Positions 54,838-63,392 are shown, counted from the first letter of the stretch. The stretch: 64,000 bases of DNA from Burkholderia sp. WSM2232 (GCF_000472545.1 NZ_AWZV01000018.1:170-64169), one strand, 5' to 3'. The notes: generated from the sequence alone by a model not told the origin. Made by a program: numbers and translations.

Positions 54838-56601
54838 TTATAGATCTTCCGAACCCATGAGCATCTCGGTGATGCCCTTGCCGGCCTGGACCATCGGCCA
54901 GACGTTTTCGGTGGGGTCGGTCTGGAAGTCGAGAAACACCGTGCGATCTTTCAGGCGCAGCGCTTCCTTCAACGCCGGTTCGACGTCGGCCGAGCGTTCG
55001 ATACGCATGCCGACGTGGCCGTACGCTTCGGCGAGCTTCACGAAATCCGGCAGCGCGTCCATGTACGAATGCGAATAGCGCTTGCTGTATTCGATCTGCT
55101 GCCACTGGCGCACCATGCCCAGATAGCGGTTGTTCAGCGAGATGATCTTCACAGGCGTGTCGTACTGCTTGCAGGTCGACAGTTCCTGTATGCACATCTG
55201 GATCGAGCCTTCGCCGGTGATGCACAGCACGTCGTCGTCCGGGTGCGCCATCTTCACGCCCATCGCCGCCGGCAGGCCGAAGCCCATGGTGCCGAGGCCG
55301 CCCGAGTTGATCCAGCGGCGCGGCTTGTTAAAGCGGTAGAACTGCGCGGCCCACATCTGGTGCTGGCCGACGTCCGAACAGACGAACGCGTTGCCGTCGG
55401 TCAGTTCCCACGCCTTTTCCACCACGTACTGCGGCTTGATGATGTCGCTCTTGCGGTCGAACTTCAGGCAGTCTTTCGCGCGCCAGGCTTCGATGTCCTT
55501 CCACCAGTCGGCAAGCGCCGCGGTGTCGGGGCCGTGCTCTGCCGTTTGCAACTGCTCGATCAGCTCCTTGAGCACTTCCTTCACGTCGCCGACGATAGGA
55601 ATGTCGACCTTGACGCGCTTGGAGATGGAAGAAGGATCGATGTCGATATGGATGATCTTGCGCGGCCGCGACGCGAAGTGCGTCGGGTCGCCGATCACGC
55701 GGTCGTCGAAGCGCGCGCCGATTGCGATCAGCACGTCGCAGTGCTGCATCGCCATGTTGGCTTCGTACGTGCCGTGCATGCCGAGCATGCCGAGGAATTT
55801 TTTGTCGCTCGCGCGGTAGCCGCCCAGACCCATCAGTGTATTGGTGACGGGATAGCCGAGCAGATCGGCGAACTGGTTCAGCTCGCGCGAGGCGTCGGCG
55901 AGAATGATGCCGCCGCCGGTGTAGATGTACGGGCGCTTTGCCGACAGCAGCAGCGACACCGCCTTGCGGATCTGACCGGAGTGCCCCTTCGTGACCGGGT
56001 TGTACGAGCGCAGCGACACGCTTTTGATCGGCTCGTACTGGCAGGGCGCCTTCGACACGTCTTTCGGAATGTCGATCAGCACCGGGCCGGGACGACCGGT
56101 ACGGGCAATGAAGAACGCTTTCTTGACGGTTGCGGCGAGCTCGCGCACGTCCTTCACGAGGAAGTTGTGCTTCACGCACGGACGCGTGATGCCGACAGTG
56201 TCGCACTCCTGGAACGCATCCTGGCCGATCGCGGCAGTCGGCACCTGGCCGCTGATCACGACCATGGGGATCGAATCCATGTAAGCGGTAGCGATGCCGG
56301 TCACCGCATTGGTGACGCCGGGGCCGGAGGTCACGAGGCACACACCGACCTTGCCGGTGGACCGCGCATAGGCGTCGGCGGCGTGAACGGCGGCCTGTTC
56401 GTGGCGCACGAGGATGTGTTCGAACTTGTCCTGCTTGTACAGCTCGTCGTAAATGTAGAGTACCGAGCCGCCCGGATAACCCCAGATAAACTCGACGTCT
56501 TCGTCGGCCAGTGCCTTCATGAGCACAGTGGCGCCGATAGAGTCAGCTTCGTGGTGTGGAGTGGTATCCGACGTGGAGAATTCCGCGCTGGGCATATTCA
56601 T
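54838..56601 (-). CDS. ilvI: Acetolactate synthase large (catalytic) subunit
   Basis: A 587-aa thiamine-diphosphate enzyme making acetolactate or acetohydroxybutyrate. Catalytic Glu in ILVRHEQAAVHAADAYAR, FAD-binding middle domain, and TPP motif ITGEGSIQMCIQEL through SLNNRYLGMVRQWQQ are visible. First gene of the ilv unit with a predicted promoter 150 bp upstream. The name ilvB would be equally acceptable. Confidence 0.96.
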   Translation of the reverse strand: MNMPSAEFSTSDTTPHHEADSIGATVLMKALADEDVEFIWGYPGGSVLYIYDELYKQDKFEHILVRHEQAAVHAADAYARSTGKVGVCLVTSGPGVTNAVTGIATAYMDSIPMVVISGQVPTAAIGQDAFQECDTVGITRPCVKHNFLVKDVRELAATVKKAFFIARTGRPGPVLIDIPKDVSKAPCQYEPIKSVSLRSYNPVTKGHSGQIRKAVSLLLSAKRPYIYTGGGIILADASRELNQFADLLGYPVTNTLMGLGGYRASDKKFLGMLGMHGTYEANMAMQHCDVLIAIGARFDDRVIGDPTHFASRPRKIIHIDIDPSSISKRVKVDIPIVGDVKEVLKELIEQLQTAEHGPDTAALADWWKDIEAWRAKDCLKFDRKSDIIKPQYVVEKAWELTDGNAFVCSDVGQHQMWAAQFYRFNKPRRWINSGGLGTMGFGLPAAMGVKMAHPDDDVLCITGEGSIQMCIQELSTCKQYDTPVKIISLNNRYLGMVRQWQQIEYSKRYSHSYMDALPDFVKLAEAYGHVGMRIERSADVEPALKEALRLKDRTVFLDFQTDPTENVWPMVQAGKGITEMLMGSEDL

Positions 56602-56952
56602 TTATTCACCTTTCGAATTTTCGGCAAAAAATTGATCGGGTGCTCTCTGCCGGGCTTGTGGCTCGGGTTCAAGCGGCGCGTCCAGTTGACAGGTGAGCTT
56701 CTTGGGCCACACCTCAATGAGACAAGTCACTTATGTTGCGAACCAGCGACGATAGCGGCAGACGCCCGCGCGGTCAAGCAAATATTGCCCGATGCCCGCG
56801 CAGGCGGCCGTTCCTGACCGATGCGGCGCATCAGGACGGCATGCGCTGCCCCACCTTTCGCCCCTGCTGGCGCAAAAATTTGTTAGCATCCGCGAGTTTT
56901 ACGACATTTTTCGACCGATTACGCGCACGCTCGCTGCGCCGACCCCCAACGG
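56602..56952. other. ilvI / sigma factor divergent intergenic region
   Basis: About 350 bp. It contains the predicted ilvI promoter and 140-nt leader on the minus strand. On the plus strand, an AT-rich stretch (56870-56925) before the sigma-factor gene may hold its promoter, though no convincing box pair was found. A 42-codon GTG frame in the ilvI leader (56730-56602) ends immediately before the ilvI ATG but lacks a ribosome site. Confidence 0.5.
56749..56777 (-). promoter_or_regulatory. Predicted ilvI promoter
   Basis: TTGACC (56777-56772), a 17-bp spacer and TATCGT (56754-56749) on the minus strand, matching consensus at 5/6 and 4/6. Confidence 0.6.
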
Positions 56953-57516
56953 ATGGCATCAGACAAGGAACTCGCCGATTTTTTGGCGGGCGTCGAAAGG
57001 CGCGCATTCAAGCAGACGGTCTACGCCGTGCGGGACGACGACGCCTCGCTGGATATCGTGCAGGACGCGATGATCAAGCTCGCCGAGAAATACGGCGACC
57101 GCCCCGCAGCCGAGCTTCCGCTTCTGTTTCAGCGTATTCTGCAGAATGCGACGCACGACTATTTCCGTCGTGCGAAAGTACGCAATACCTGGGTGAGTCT
57201 GTTCTCGTCGCTCGGCAATTCGGACGACGAGGAATTCGATCCGCTTGAAACTTTCGAGGCGGAGCAAGGCTCGGCGGGCGCCGAGAGCAACGAGCGCAAA
57301 CTCGAGCGCGAACAGGTCTTGCAGACTATCGACGACGAGATCCAAAAATTGCCGGCACGTCAACGGGAGGCGTTTCTCATGCGTTATTGGGAAGATATGG
57401 ATGTCGCTGAGACTGCCGCCGCAATGGGCTGCTCCGAAGGCAGTGTGAAGACGCACTGCTCGCGGGCCACCCACACGCTGGCGCAAGCGCTCAAGGCCAA
57501 AGGAATCACGCTATGA
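56953..57516 (+). CDS. ECF-type RNA polymerase sigma factor
   Basis: A 187-aa sigma factor. Region 2 covers about residues 10-75 (SLDIVQDAMIKLAEKY, then the -10-recognition helix FQRILQNATHDYFRR); an acidic linker follows; region 4 is at about 130-185 (LPARQREAFLMRYWEDMDVAETAAAMGCSE...). The first of a tightly packed four-gene set; its stop overlaps the start of the DUF3619 gene, a membrane protein placed where an anti-sigma factor would be. Confidence 0.92.
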   Translation: MASDKELADFLAGVERRAFKQTVYAVRDDDASLDIVQDAMIKLAEKYGDRPAAELPLLFQRILQNATHDYFRRAKVRNTWVSLFSSLGNSDDEEFDPLETFEAEQGSAGAESNERKLEREQVLQTIDDEIQKLPARQREAFLMRYWEDMDVAETAAAMGCSEGSVKTHCSRATHTLAQALKAKGITL

Positions 57517-57935
57517 GCTCCCTCGAAACAAAAGAACTCGAGTTCGCCCGCCAGGTGCGCCGCGCGCTCGACGAAAACGCGGCCGGCATTCCGTCCGCCA
57601 CCGTCGACCGGCTGGCCGCCGCGCGCCGTGCCGCGCTTGCCCGCAAGAAGCCCGAAACCGTGAATGCGCCGGTGTTCGTCCCGGCTCTCGCGGGCATGCC
57701 GTCGGGCCTCTCGAACGAAGCACGCCCGCAGCGCCGCCGCTCGCCGCTGCGCCGCTTCGCGCTGGCGTGGCCGCTCGCCGCGCTGGTGGTGAGCCTCGTC
57801 GGCATCGCCTACTGGGAAGACCAGCAACGCACGGCCGAACTCGCCGATATCGATGCCGCCATGTTAAGCGACGACCTGCCGCTCAATGCCTATCTCGACC
57901 ACGGCTTCAACGCGTATCTTTCGCGCGCCCACTGA
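57513..57935 (+). CDS. DUF3619 membrane protein, candidate anti-sigma factor
   Basis: A 140-aa protein: cytoplasmic N-terminal region of about 80 residues, one transmembrane helix (FALAWPLAALVVSLVGIAYW, about 87-106), and a short periplasmic tail. It matches DUF3619, a Burkholderiales family regularly found after this sigma factor. Size, topology and ATGA overlap resemble RseA-type anti-sigma factors; sequestration of the sigma factor is inferred. Confidence 0.85.
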   Translation: MSSLETKELEFARQVRRALDENAAGIPSATVDRLAAARRAALARKKPETVNAPVFVPALAGMPSGLSNEARPQRRRSPLRRFALAWPLAALVVSLVGIAYWEDQQRTAELADIDAAMLSDDLPLNAYLDHGFNAYLSRAH

Positions 57936-57951
57936 GCGGGAGATTGTTCGG

Positions 57952-58713
57952 GTGAGCTACAAGCGCGGCTTGGCCGTTGTTTTCGGATGTGCGATAGCGG
58001 CGCTCGTGTCGTTTGCCGCCACGTATCCGCGCTTTTACCCGAGCCCCTCGCCCGCCAGCGCGCCTGCCACGAACGGCAACGGCGCGGCGCCCGCACGTTC
58101 GCCCGCAACCACGCTCAGCGTCGAGTTGCCCAGCCTGCCCGGCAGCCAAAGCCCGCTCGCGTGGACGCGCCTGAGTTCCGCCGACCATATCGCTCTCGCG
58201 CCGTTCGAGGCACAGTGGGATTCGTTTAGCGACGAACGCAAGCGCAAATGGCTCAAGATCGCGTCGCGTTACTCGAAGTTATCGCCTGAAGCGCAAAAAC
58301 GCCTGCACGACCGGATGACCGAATGGGTACGCATGACGCCCGATCAGCGGCGCGTCGCGCGTGAAAATTATCAGGTTTCGAAGCAGTTGCCGCGCGAAGC
58401 GCGTCAGAACGCATGGAAGGCGTATCAGGAGTTGCCGGAAGAGCTCAAGCAGCGGCTTGCCGCGAGCGAGCACAAGCGGCGTCCGAGCGTGGTCAGCGCG
58501 CCGCCGTCGGGGCGCAGCGAGATCAAGGGCCTCGACCGGCTGGTCAACGCGCGCGAGCGCGCTGCAAGCGGCGCGCCGGCGGCGAGCGCGGCGGCCGCGT
58601 CGTTGCCGAGCCCGGCTTCGCTGCCGGGCATTCCGGCGGCCGGCAGCTTCGTGCCGGCCACGCCAGTGCCGGTCTCGCCGGCGGAAGCGCCGTCCATCTT
58701 CAATGGTTCGTAG
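57952..58713 (+). CDS. DUF3106 domain protein
   Basis: A 253-aa protein with an N-terminal hydrophobic segment (signal anchor, about 5-25). The DUF3106 domain (about 75-170) has repeated helical motifs: APFEAQWDSFSDERKRKWL, RYSKLSPEAQKRLHDRMTEW and YQELPEELKQRL. A Pro/Ala-rich tail follows. It starts at GTG 57952, 16 bp after the DUF3619 stop; no ATG fits. Possibly a periplasmic sensor or partner in the sigma pathway; function unknown. Confidence 0.82.
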   Translation: MSYKRGLAVVFGCAIAALVSFAATYPRFYPSPSPASAPATNGNGAAPARSPATTLSVELPSLPGSQSPLAWTRLSSADHIALAPFEAQWDSFSDERKRKWLKIASRYSKLSPEAQKRLHDRMTEWVRMTPDQRRVARENYQVSKQLPREARQNAWKAYQELPEELKQRLAASEHKRRPSVVSAPPSGRSEIKGLDRLVNARERAASGAPAASAAAASLPSPASLPGIPAAGSFVPATPVPVSPAEAPSIFNGS

Positions 58714-59293
58714 AGCGCGCCCGCCTGTGGCCGAGCCGCGCGAATCCGCCAATCTCAACCCGGAATCTGATTCCGCGGCGAGCGCAAGCTCGCCTGCGGC
58801 AGGGCCAGCGTCGGCGGCCAGGCCGCCCAGCGTGCGCCGCCGCCTTGCCGCGCTGCTGTACGAAGCGCTGCTGCTGTTCGGCGTCGTGTTCGTGGCGGCC
58901 TATCTGTTCAGCACGCTCACGCAGCAGCGCAACGGGCTCACGCATCACAATCTGCTCGCGGCGTGGATCGGCCTTGTCGTCGGTCTGTATTTCGTCTGGT
59001 TCTGGACCCACAGCGGCCAGACGCTGCCGATGAAAACCTGGCGCTTGCGCGTGGTAACCGCGGAGGGCGCGCCGCTCTCCGCCTGGCGCGCCATCGCGCG
59101 TTATGTGCTGGCCTGGCTATGGTTTCTGCCGCCGCTCGCGCTGCATCCTCTCCTCGGCTTGCACTTGCCGCAGACGCTTGCGCTTGCCGGCCTCTGGTTC
59201 GTGCTGTGGGCCGCTACCGGACGGCTCGGCGCAAGCCGGCAGTTCCTGCATGATCGCCTCGCCGGCACTCGCGTGATCGACGTTGCGCGCTAA
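58703..59293 (+). CDS. RDD family membrane protein
   Basis: A 196-aa protein with a disordered N-terminus (about 1-45) and an RDD domain: RRRLAALLYEALLLFGVVFV, then helices, QTLPMKTWRLRVV, and a final amphipathic FLHDRLAGTRVIDV. It overlaps the DUF3106 gene by 11 bp, with the start MVRRARPP at 58703. RDD proteins include ion antiporters and uncharacterised membrane proteins; no substrate is known here. Last gene of the sigma operon. Confidence 0.85.
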   Translation: MVRRARPPVAEPRESANLNPESDSAASASSPAAGPASAARPPSVRRRLAALLYEALLLFGVVFVAAYLFSTLTQQRNGLTHHNLLAAWIGLVVGLYFVWFWTHSGQTLPMKTWRLRVVTAEGAPLSAWRAIARYVLAWLWFLPPLALHPLLGLHLPQTLALAGLWFVLWAATGRLGASRQFLHDRLAGTRVIDVAR

Positions 59294-59420
59294 GCGTTGC
59301 GCGCCAGGCATCGCGCGAGGGCGGCGAGCCGCGGGTGCCGCAATTGCAGGGTGAGGCGAATCGGCGTGAGGACCCCGCATCCCGCTTCGGTTTGCCACTC
59401 CAACACCTCGCCGATCCGCC

Positions 59421-59574
59421 ATTCCGCACTCCGCACTCCGCATTCCGCATTCCGCATTCCGCATTCCGCATTCCGCATTCCGCATTCCGCATTCCGCATT
59501 CCGCATTCCGCATTCCGCATTCCGCACTCCGCACTCCGCACTCCGCACTCCGCACTCCGCACTCCGCACTCCGC
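59421..59574. repeat. Heptanucleotide tandem repeat (22 units), probable VNTR
   Basis: Twenty-two perfect 7-bp units: ATTCCGC and its one-base variant ACTCCGC, ordered as one ATT, two ACT, twelve ATT, seven ACT. There are no other changes and no spacers. It lies between the RDD gene stop and the lipid cassette. Because 7 is coprime to 3, all six frames stay open and give spurious repeat peptides. Confidence 0.97.
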
Positions 59575-59639
59575 CGCTCCACCACTCCCCTTCTCCGCTC
59601 CTCCACACACTCCACCGCCGTAATAAGAACTTCTCGTGA

Positions 59640-59657
59640 CTGTCACGGCACAGTCAC
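59640..59657 (+). promoter_or_regulatory. PHO-box-like site upstream of the lipid-remodelling genes
   Basis: CTGTCAC-GGCA-CAGTCAC: two 7-bp direct repeats with 4-bp spacing, 7/7 and 6/7 identical to CTGTCAC, the PhoB half-site. It ends 44 bp before the metallophosphoesterase ATG. The same bases also form a 9-bp inverted repeat (59635-59658), an alternative reading. No clear -10 box was found. Confidence 0.55.
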
Positions 59658-59701
59658 GCGCCGTAGGCCCAATACGGGCACCGCAACTCGACGCGTGAGC
59701 C

Positions 59702-60643
59702 ATGGACTCCAGAACGTCCGCGACTTCCCTGTTCCGCCAGACCGGCCCGAGCGTCGACTCCGTCGCGTTTCGTCCCGGCCCCAGCTCTGGCCACGGCTTG
59801 CCGCTGCCAGCCGCGCCGCAGCAACTCGACACGCCCACGCCCCAGCACGACGAAGACCATGCGGAGCCCCATCGCTACCGCACGATCTGGCTGTCGGACA
59901 TCCATCTTGGCTCGAGCGGATGCCAGGCGCCCTATCTGCTCGATTTCCTGCGCCACAACGAGTCGGAGTACCTGTATCTCGTGGGCGACATCATCGACGG
60001 CTGGCAGTTGAAGAAAGGCTGGTACTGGCCCCAGGCGCACAACGACGTCGTGCAGAAGGTGCTGCGCAAAGCGCGCAAAGGCACCCAGGTCATCTACGTG
60101 CCCGGCAATCACGACGAAGCCGCGCGCCAGTTCTGTGACCTCGCGTTCGGCGACATTCACGTGCGCGGCGAGGCGTTTCACACGACGCTCGCCGGCAAGC
60201 GCCTGTGGATCGTGCACGGCGATCTGTTTGACGGCGTGATCCAGCACGCGAAATGGCTCGCGTATCTCGGCGACACGCTCTACACGATGATCCTGGTCCT
60301 GAACCGCTGGTTCAACCGCATCCGCAGCCGGCTCGGCTTTCCGTACTGGTCGCTGTCGCAGTACCTGAAGCATCAGGTGAAGAACGCGGTGAACTTCATC
60401 TCCTCGTTCGAACGCGTAATGACGGACGAAGCGCGCCGCCGCGGCTGCGACGGCGTGGTGTGCGGACACATTCACAAAGCCGAGATACGCGACATTGACG
60501 GCGTGCTGTATTGCAACGACGGCGACTGGGTCGAAAGCCTGTCGGCACTCGTCGAAACGTATGAAGGCGAGCTCAAGGTGATCTACTGGACCGTGATGCG
60601 CGCTCCGCAAGCGGGCGTGCAGAAGGCCCGTGCAACCGCGTAA
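59702..60643 (+). CDS. Metallophosphoesterase, PlcP-like (UDP-2,3-diacylglucosamine diphosphatase superfamily)
   Basis: A 313-aa calcineurin-like phosphoesterase. Metal motifs in order: LSDIHLGSSG (about 64), LVGDIIDGW, YVPGNHDE, IVHGDLFDGV and VCGHIHKAEI. An N-terminal 55 residues look disordered. The sequence (LKKGWYWPQAHNDVVQKVLR, KNAVNFISSFE) is very like rhizobial PlcP, a phospholipase C that degrades phospholipids to diacylglycerol under phosphate limitation; many databases would call it LpxH-like. The adjacent glycosyltransferase and PHO box favour the PlcP reading. Confidence 0.85.
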   Translation: MDSRTSATSLFRQTGPSVDSVAFRPGPSSGHGLPLPAAPQQLDTPTPQHDEDHAEPHRYRTIWLSDIHLGSSGCQAPYLLDFLRHNESEYLYLVGDIIDGWQLKKGWYWPQAHNDVVQKVLRKARKGTQVIYVPGNHDEAARQFCDLAFGDIHVRGEAFHTTLAGKRLWIVHGDLFDGVIQHAKWLAYLGDTLYTMILVLNRWFNRIRSRLGFPYWSLSQYLKHQVKNAVNFISSFERVMTDEARRRGCDGVVCGHIHKAEIRDIDGVLYCNDGDWVESLSALVETYEGELKVIYWTVMRAPQAGVQKARATA

Positions 60644-60695
60644 CCCTTCTCAACTGCTTTGGTCCGGACCGGGCACACAATCGAGGAACGAATCG

Positions 60696-61727
60696 ATGAA
60701 GATCATGATCGTCACCGACGCATGGGAACCGCAGGTCAACGGCGTCGTGCGCACGCTCAAGAACACCACACGCGAGCTCACCGAACTCGGCCACCGCGTC
60801 GATTTGCTGACACCGCTCGAATTCCGGACGATCCCCTGCCCGACCTACCCCGAAATCCGTCTGTCGCTCCTGCCGCGCCGCAAGCTGCGCGAGCGCATCG
60901 ACGCATTCCAGCCCGACGCCTTGCATATCGCCACGGAAGGCCCGCTCGGCATGGCCGCGCGCGCCTACGCGATCCAGCACAAGCTGCCGTTCACCACGGC
61001 CTATCACACGCGTTTTCCCGAATATGTGCAGGCGCGCTTCGGCATTCCGCTCGCCGCGACCTACAGGTTCCTGCACTGGTTCCACAAGCCGTCGCTCGCG
61101 GTGATGGCGCCCACGCCGGTGGTGAAAAGCGACCTCGAAAAGTACGGTTTCACGAACGTCGTGCTGTGGACGCGCGGCGTGGATCTCGACATCTTTCGCC
61201 CTATGGATTCGAAAGTGCTCAACACCGCGAGGCCGATTTTTCTGTACGTGGGGCGCGTGGCCGTCGAGAAGAACGTCGAGGCTTTCCTGAAGCTCGATTT
61301 GCCCGGCTCGAAATGGGTGGCGGGCGAAGGCCCGGCACTCGCTGAACTGAAGTCGCGCTACCCGCAAGCGAACTACCTTGGGGTGCTCACGCAGGCTGAA
61401 CTCGCCCAGGTCTACGCGGCAGCGGACGTGTTCGTGTTCCCGAGCCGCACGGACACGTTCGGCCTCGTGCTCCTCGAGGCGCTCGCCTGCGGCACCCCGG
61501 TGGCAGCCTACCCGGTCACCGGCCCGATCGACGTGCTCGCCGACGGCGGTGCTGGAGCGATGAACGAAGACCTGCGCGAGGCGTGCCTCGAAGCGCTCAA
61601 GATCGACCGCGCGCATGCACGGGCGTGGGCCGAGCGCTTCTCGTGGGCGGCGGCCTCCGAGCAATTTGCCGCGCATCTAAAGCCGTTGCCGCGCGCTTCG
61701 TATCGCGAGGAAAGCGCAACCGCGTAA
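60696..61727 (+). CDS. GT4 glycosyltransferase, Agt/SqdX-like glycolipid synthase
   Basis: A 343-aa GT-B enzyme. N-terminus MKIMIVTDAWEPQVNGVVRT and EGPLGMAARAY, FTTAYHTRFPEYVQARFG; C-terminal nucleotide-sugar site FLYVGRVAVEKNVEAFLKLD, GEGPALAELKSRYP and FPSRTDTFGLVLLEALACGTPV. This subgroup transfers sugars to diacylglycerol (Agt, SqdX). It is 52 bp after the PlcP-like gene, pairing lipid cleavage with glycolipid synthesis. The exact sugar is unknown. Confidence 0.87.
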   Translation: MKIMIVTDAWEPQVNGVVRTLKNTTRELTELGHRVDLLTPLEFRTIPCPTYPEIRLSLLPRRKLRERIDAFQPDALHIATEGPLGMAARAYAIQHKLPFTTAYHTRFPEYVQARFGIPLAATYRFLHWFHKPSLAVMAPTPVVKSDLEKYGFTNVVLWTRGVDLDIFRPMDSKVLNTARPIFLYVGRVAVEKNVEAFLKLDLPGSKWVAGEGPALAELKSRYPQANYLGVLTQAELAQVYAAADVFVFPSRTDTFGLVLLEALACGTPVAAYPVTGPIDVLADGGAGAMNEDLREACLEALKIDRAHARAWAERFSWAAASEQFAAHLKPLPRASYREESATA

Positions 61728-61747
61728 CGCGGCGCGCCGGGCTGCCC

Positions 61748-62470
61748 ATGCAACGCCGATCCTCTCCCACGAGCCGCGCATCTTCAAACGGCGTACTGCG
61801 CGCCGTACAGCGCGGCGACACTCATCGCGACGAGCACAATGAACGCTACGAACGCAACGAGCACGACGGCCGCGATGGCACGGGCGCCGATCCGTTTGAC
61901 GACGTCCGCGCCCCCCCTGCGCTAGACCATCACGGCGCACAGGGCCGCAATGGCCGGCACAACCGCAGCGGCCCAGGCCAGCCGCTCCTCCCTCACGGAG
62001 ATGGCGGCGCGCCCGCGCCGCACGAAACATCGCACGAACCGCTCGGCCCTGACGATCCGCTCGCGCCGCTGCCCTTTAATCCGTACAAGGGCAATCGCGG
62101 CCTCACGCGGGCCTGGCACGCGATGAAGAACTCGCTCGCGGGATTTCGCGTCGCGATCCGCGAGGAGAGCGCGTTCCGTCAGGAACTGACGCTCGCCGCG
62201 ATTCTGCTGCCCTGCGGCATGCTGGTTCCGGTCGACCCGGTGGCGCGCGTGTTGCTGCTCGGCTCGGTGCTGCTCGTGCTGATCGTCGAGCTGCTGAATT
62301 CAAGCGTGGAAGCCGCCATCGACCGTATTTCACTCGAACGGCACGAGCTGTCGCGCCGCGCGAAAGATCTGGGCAGTGCCGCGGTGATGGTCGCGCTCGG
62401 CATGTGCCTGATGACGTGGGTGCTGATTGTCGGCCCGCTCGTGGTGCATTGGGTAACCGCGTGGCTGTGA
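61748..62470 (+). CDS. dgkA: Diacylglycerol kinase with long low-complexity N-terminus
   Basis: A 240-aa protein whose last 125 residues are a DgkA domain: FNPYKGNRGLTRAWHAMKNS, EESAFRQELTLAAILLP with the catalytic Glu, and ELLNSSVEAAIDRIS with the metal-binding Glu, plus three transmembrane helices. The first 112 residues are His/Asp/Gly-rich and probably disordered, unusual for DgkA (about 120-140 aa); no in-frame ATG lies nearer the domain, so either the tail is real or an unusual start is used. It follows the glycosyltransferase by 20 bp. Confidence 0.82.
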   Translation: MQRRSSPTSRASSNGVLRAVQRGDTHRDEHNERYERNEHDGRDGTGADPFDDVRAPPALDHHGAQGRNGRHNRSGPGQPLLPHGDGGAPAPHETSHEPLGPDDPLAPLPFNPYKGNRGLTRAWHAMKNSLAGFRVAIREESAFRQELTLAAILLPCGMLVPVDPVARVLLLGSVLLVLIVELLNSSVEAAIDRISLERHELSRRAKDLGSAAVMVALGMCLMTWVLIVGPLVVHWVTAWL

Positions 62471-62553
62471 ACGCCGCCAGGGCGACGTGCGGCACCGGCT
62501 GCTGCAAGTCCCGCGCATGGTCGTCGCGAATAATGAAAACCCTGAGTGTCCGC

Positions 62554-62580
62554 TTGAAATTAGCACGCTCGGTTTATAAT
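62554..62580 (+). promoter_or_regulatory. Promoter of the TetR-type regulator gene
   Basis: TTGAAA (62554-62559), 15-bp spacer and a perfect TATAAT (62575-62580), about 100 bp upstream of the gene. Confidence 0.65.
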
Positions 62581-62678
62581 CGTCCGGCAGTCTCAAAAAA
62601 GCAACCGCGTCCGGGTGGACCGAAAAAGCAGCGGCACGCCGCCGCGCGCCCACCCCGGCGTAACCAGGGCCGGACGAC

Positions 62679-63392
62679 ATGGAAGCCAAACCTCCCCGCC
62701 GCACCCGCGAACGGATACTCGAACTGTCGTTGAAACTGTTCAACGAGATCGGCGAGCCGAACGTTACGACGACGACCATCGCCGAGGAAATGGAAATCAG
62801 TCCAGGCAACCTGTACTACCACTTCCGCAACAAAGACGACATCATCAACAGCATCTTCAGCCAGTTCGAGCAGGAGATCGAAAAGCGTCTGCGTTTTCCG
62901 GACGACCACCGCGCGACCATCGACGAAATGTGGTCGTATCTGCAGTACATGGTCGATTTCACCTGGCGCTATCGTTTCCTGTATCGCGACCTGAACGATC
63001 TGCTCGCGCGCAACCGCACGCTCGAGACGCACTTCAAGCAGATCATCAGCCACAAGGTACGCTTTGCGAGCCAGTTCTGCGACCAGCTCGTCGCGGACGG
63101 CGAAATGGTGGCGACGCCTGGCGAGTTGCAAGTAATCGCGACGAATATCGGTGTCATCGCAACGTACTGGCTGTCGTATCAGTTCGTGATGAATCCGCGC
63201 AAATACAACGAGCAGGAGACGATTCGCGCGGAGCTGCATCAGGTGAGCGTGCAGATCGTGTCGTTGATGGCGCCTTACCTGCGCGGCCGCTCACGGCAGA
63301 TTTTCGACGATCTCGTGTCGGGCAAGCTGCAAAAACGCGAGTTCTACGACTATCTCCCGCCCAAGGAAGGCGGCGCGCCCCGTAACGAATAG
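62679..63392 (+). CDS. TetR/AcrR family transcriptional regulator
   Basis: A 237-aa regulator. HTH at about residues 9-55 (TRERILELSLKLFNEIGEPN, then TTIAEEMEISPGNLYYHFRN), followed by a helical ligand-binding domain of about 180 residues. Its ligand and targets are unknown. It lies 10 bp upstream of the LOG gene and likely shares a transcript with it. Confidence 0.92.
   Translation: MEAKPPRRTRERILELSLKLFNEIGEPNVTTTTIAEEMEISPGNLYYHFRNKDDIINSIFSQFEQEIEKRLRFPDDHRATIDEMWSYLQYMVDFTWRYRFLYRDLNDLLARNRTLETHFKQIISHKVRFASQFCDQLVADGEMVATPGELQVIATNIGVIATYWLSYQFVMNPRKYNEQETIRAELHQVSVQIVSLMAPYLRGRSRQIFDDLVSGKLQKREFYDYLPPKEGGAPRNE

Noticed and set aside
59421..59574. Possible CRISPR array
   Set aside because: Units are 7 bp with no spacers, and there are no cas genes in the window.
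59290..59838. Minus- and plus-strand frames carrying a repeated AECGMRN or HSAFRIP peptide
   Set aside because: The 7-bp array keeps every frame open, so the peptide repeats are automatic. No conserved domain, and the frames overlap the lipid-cassette gene.
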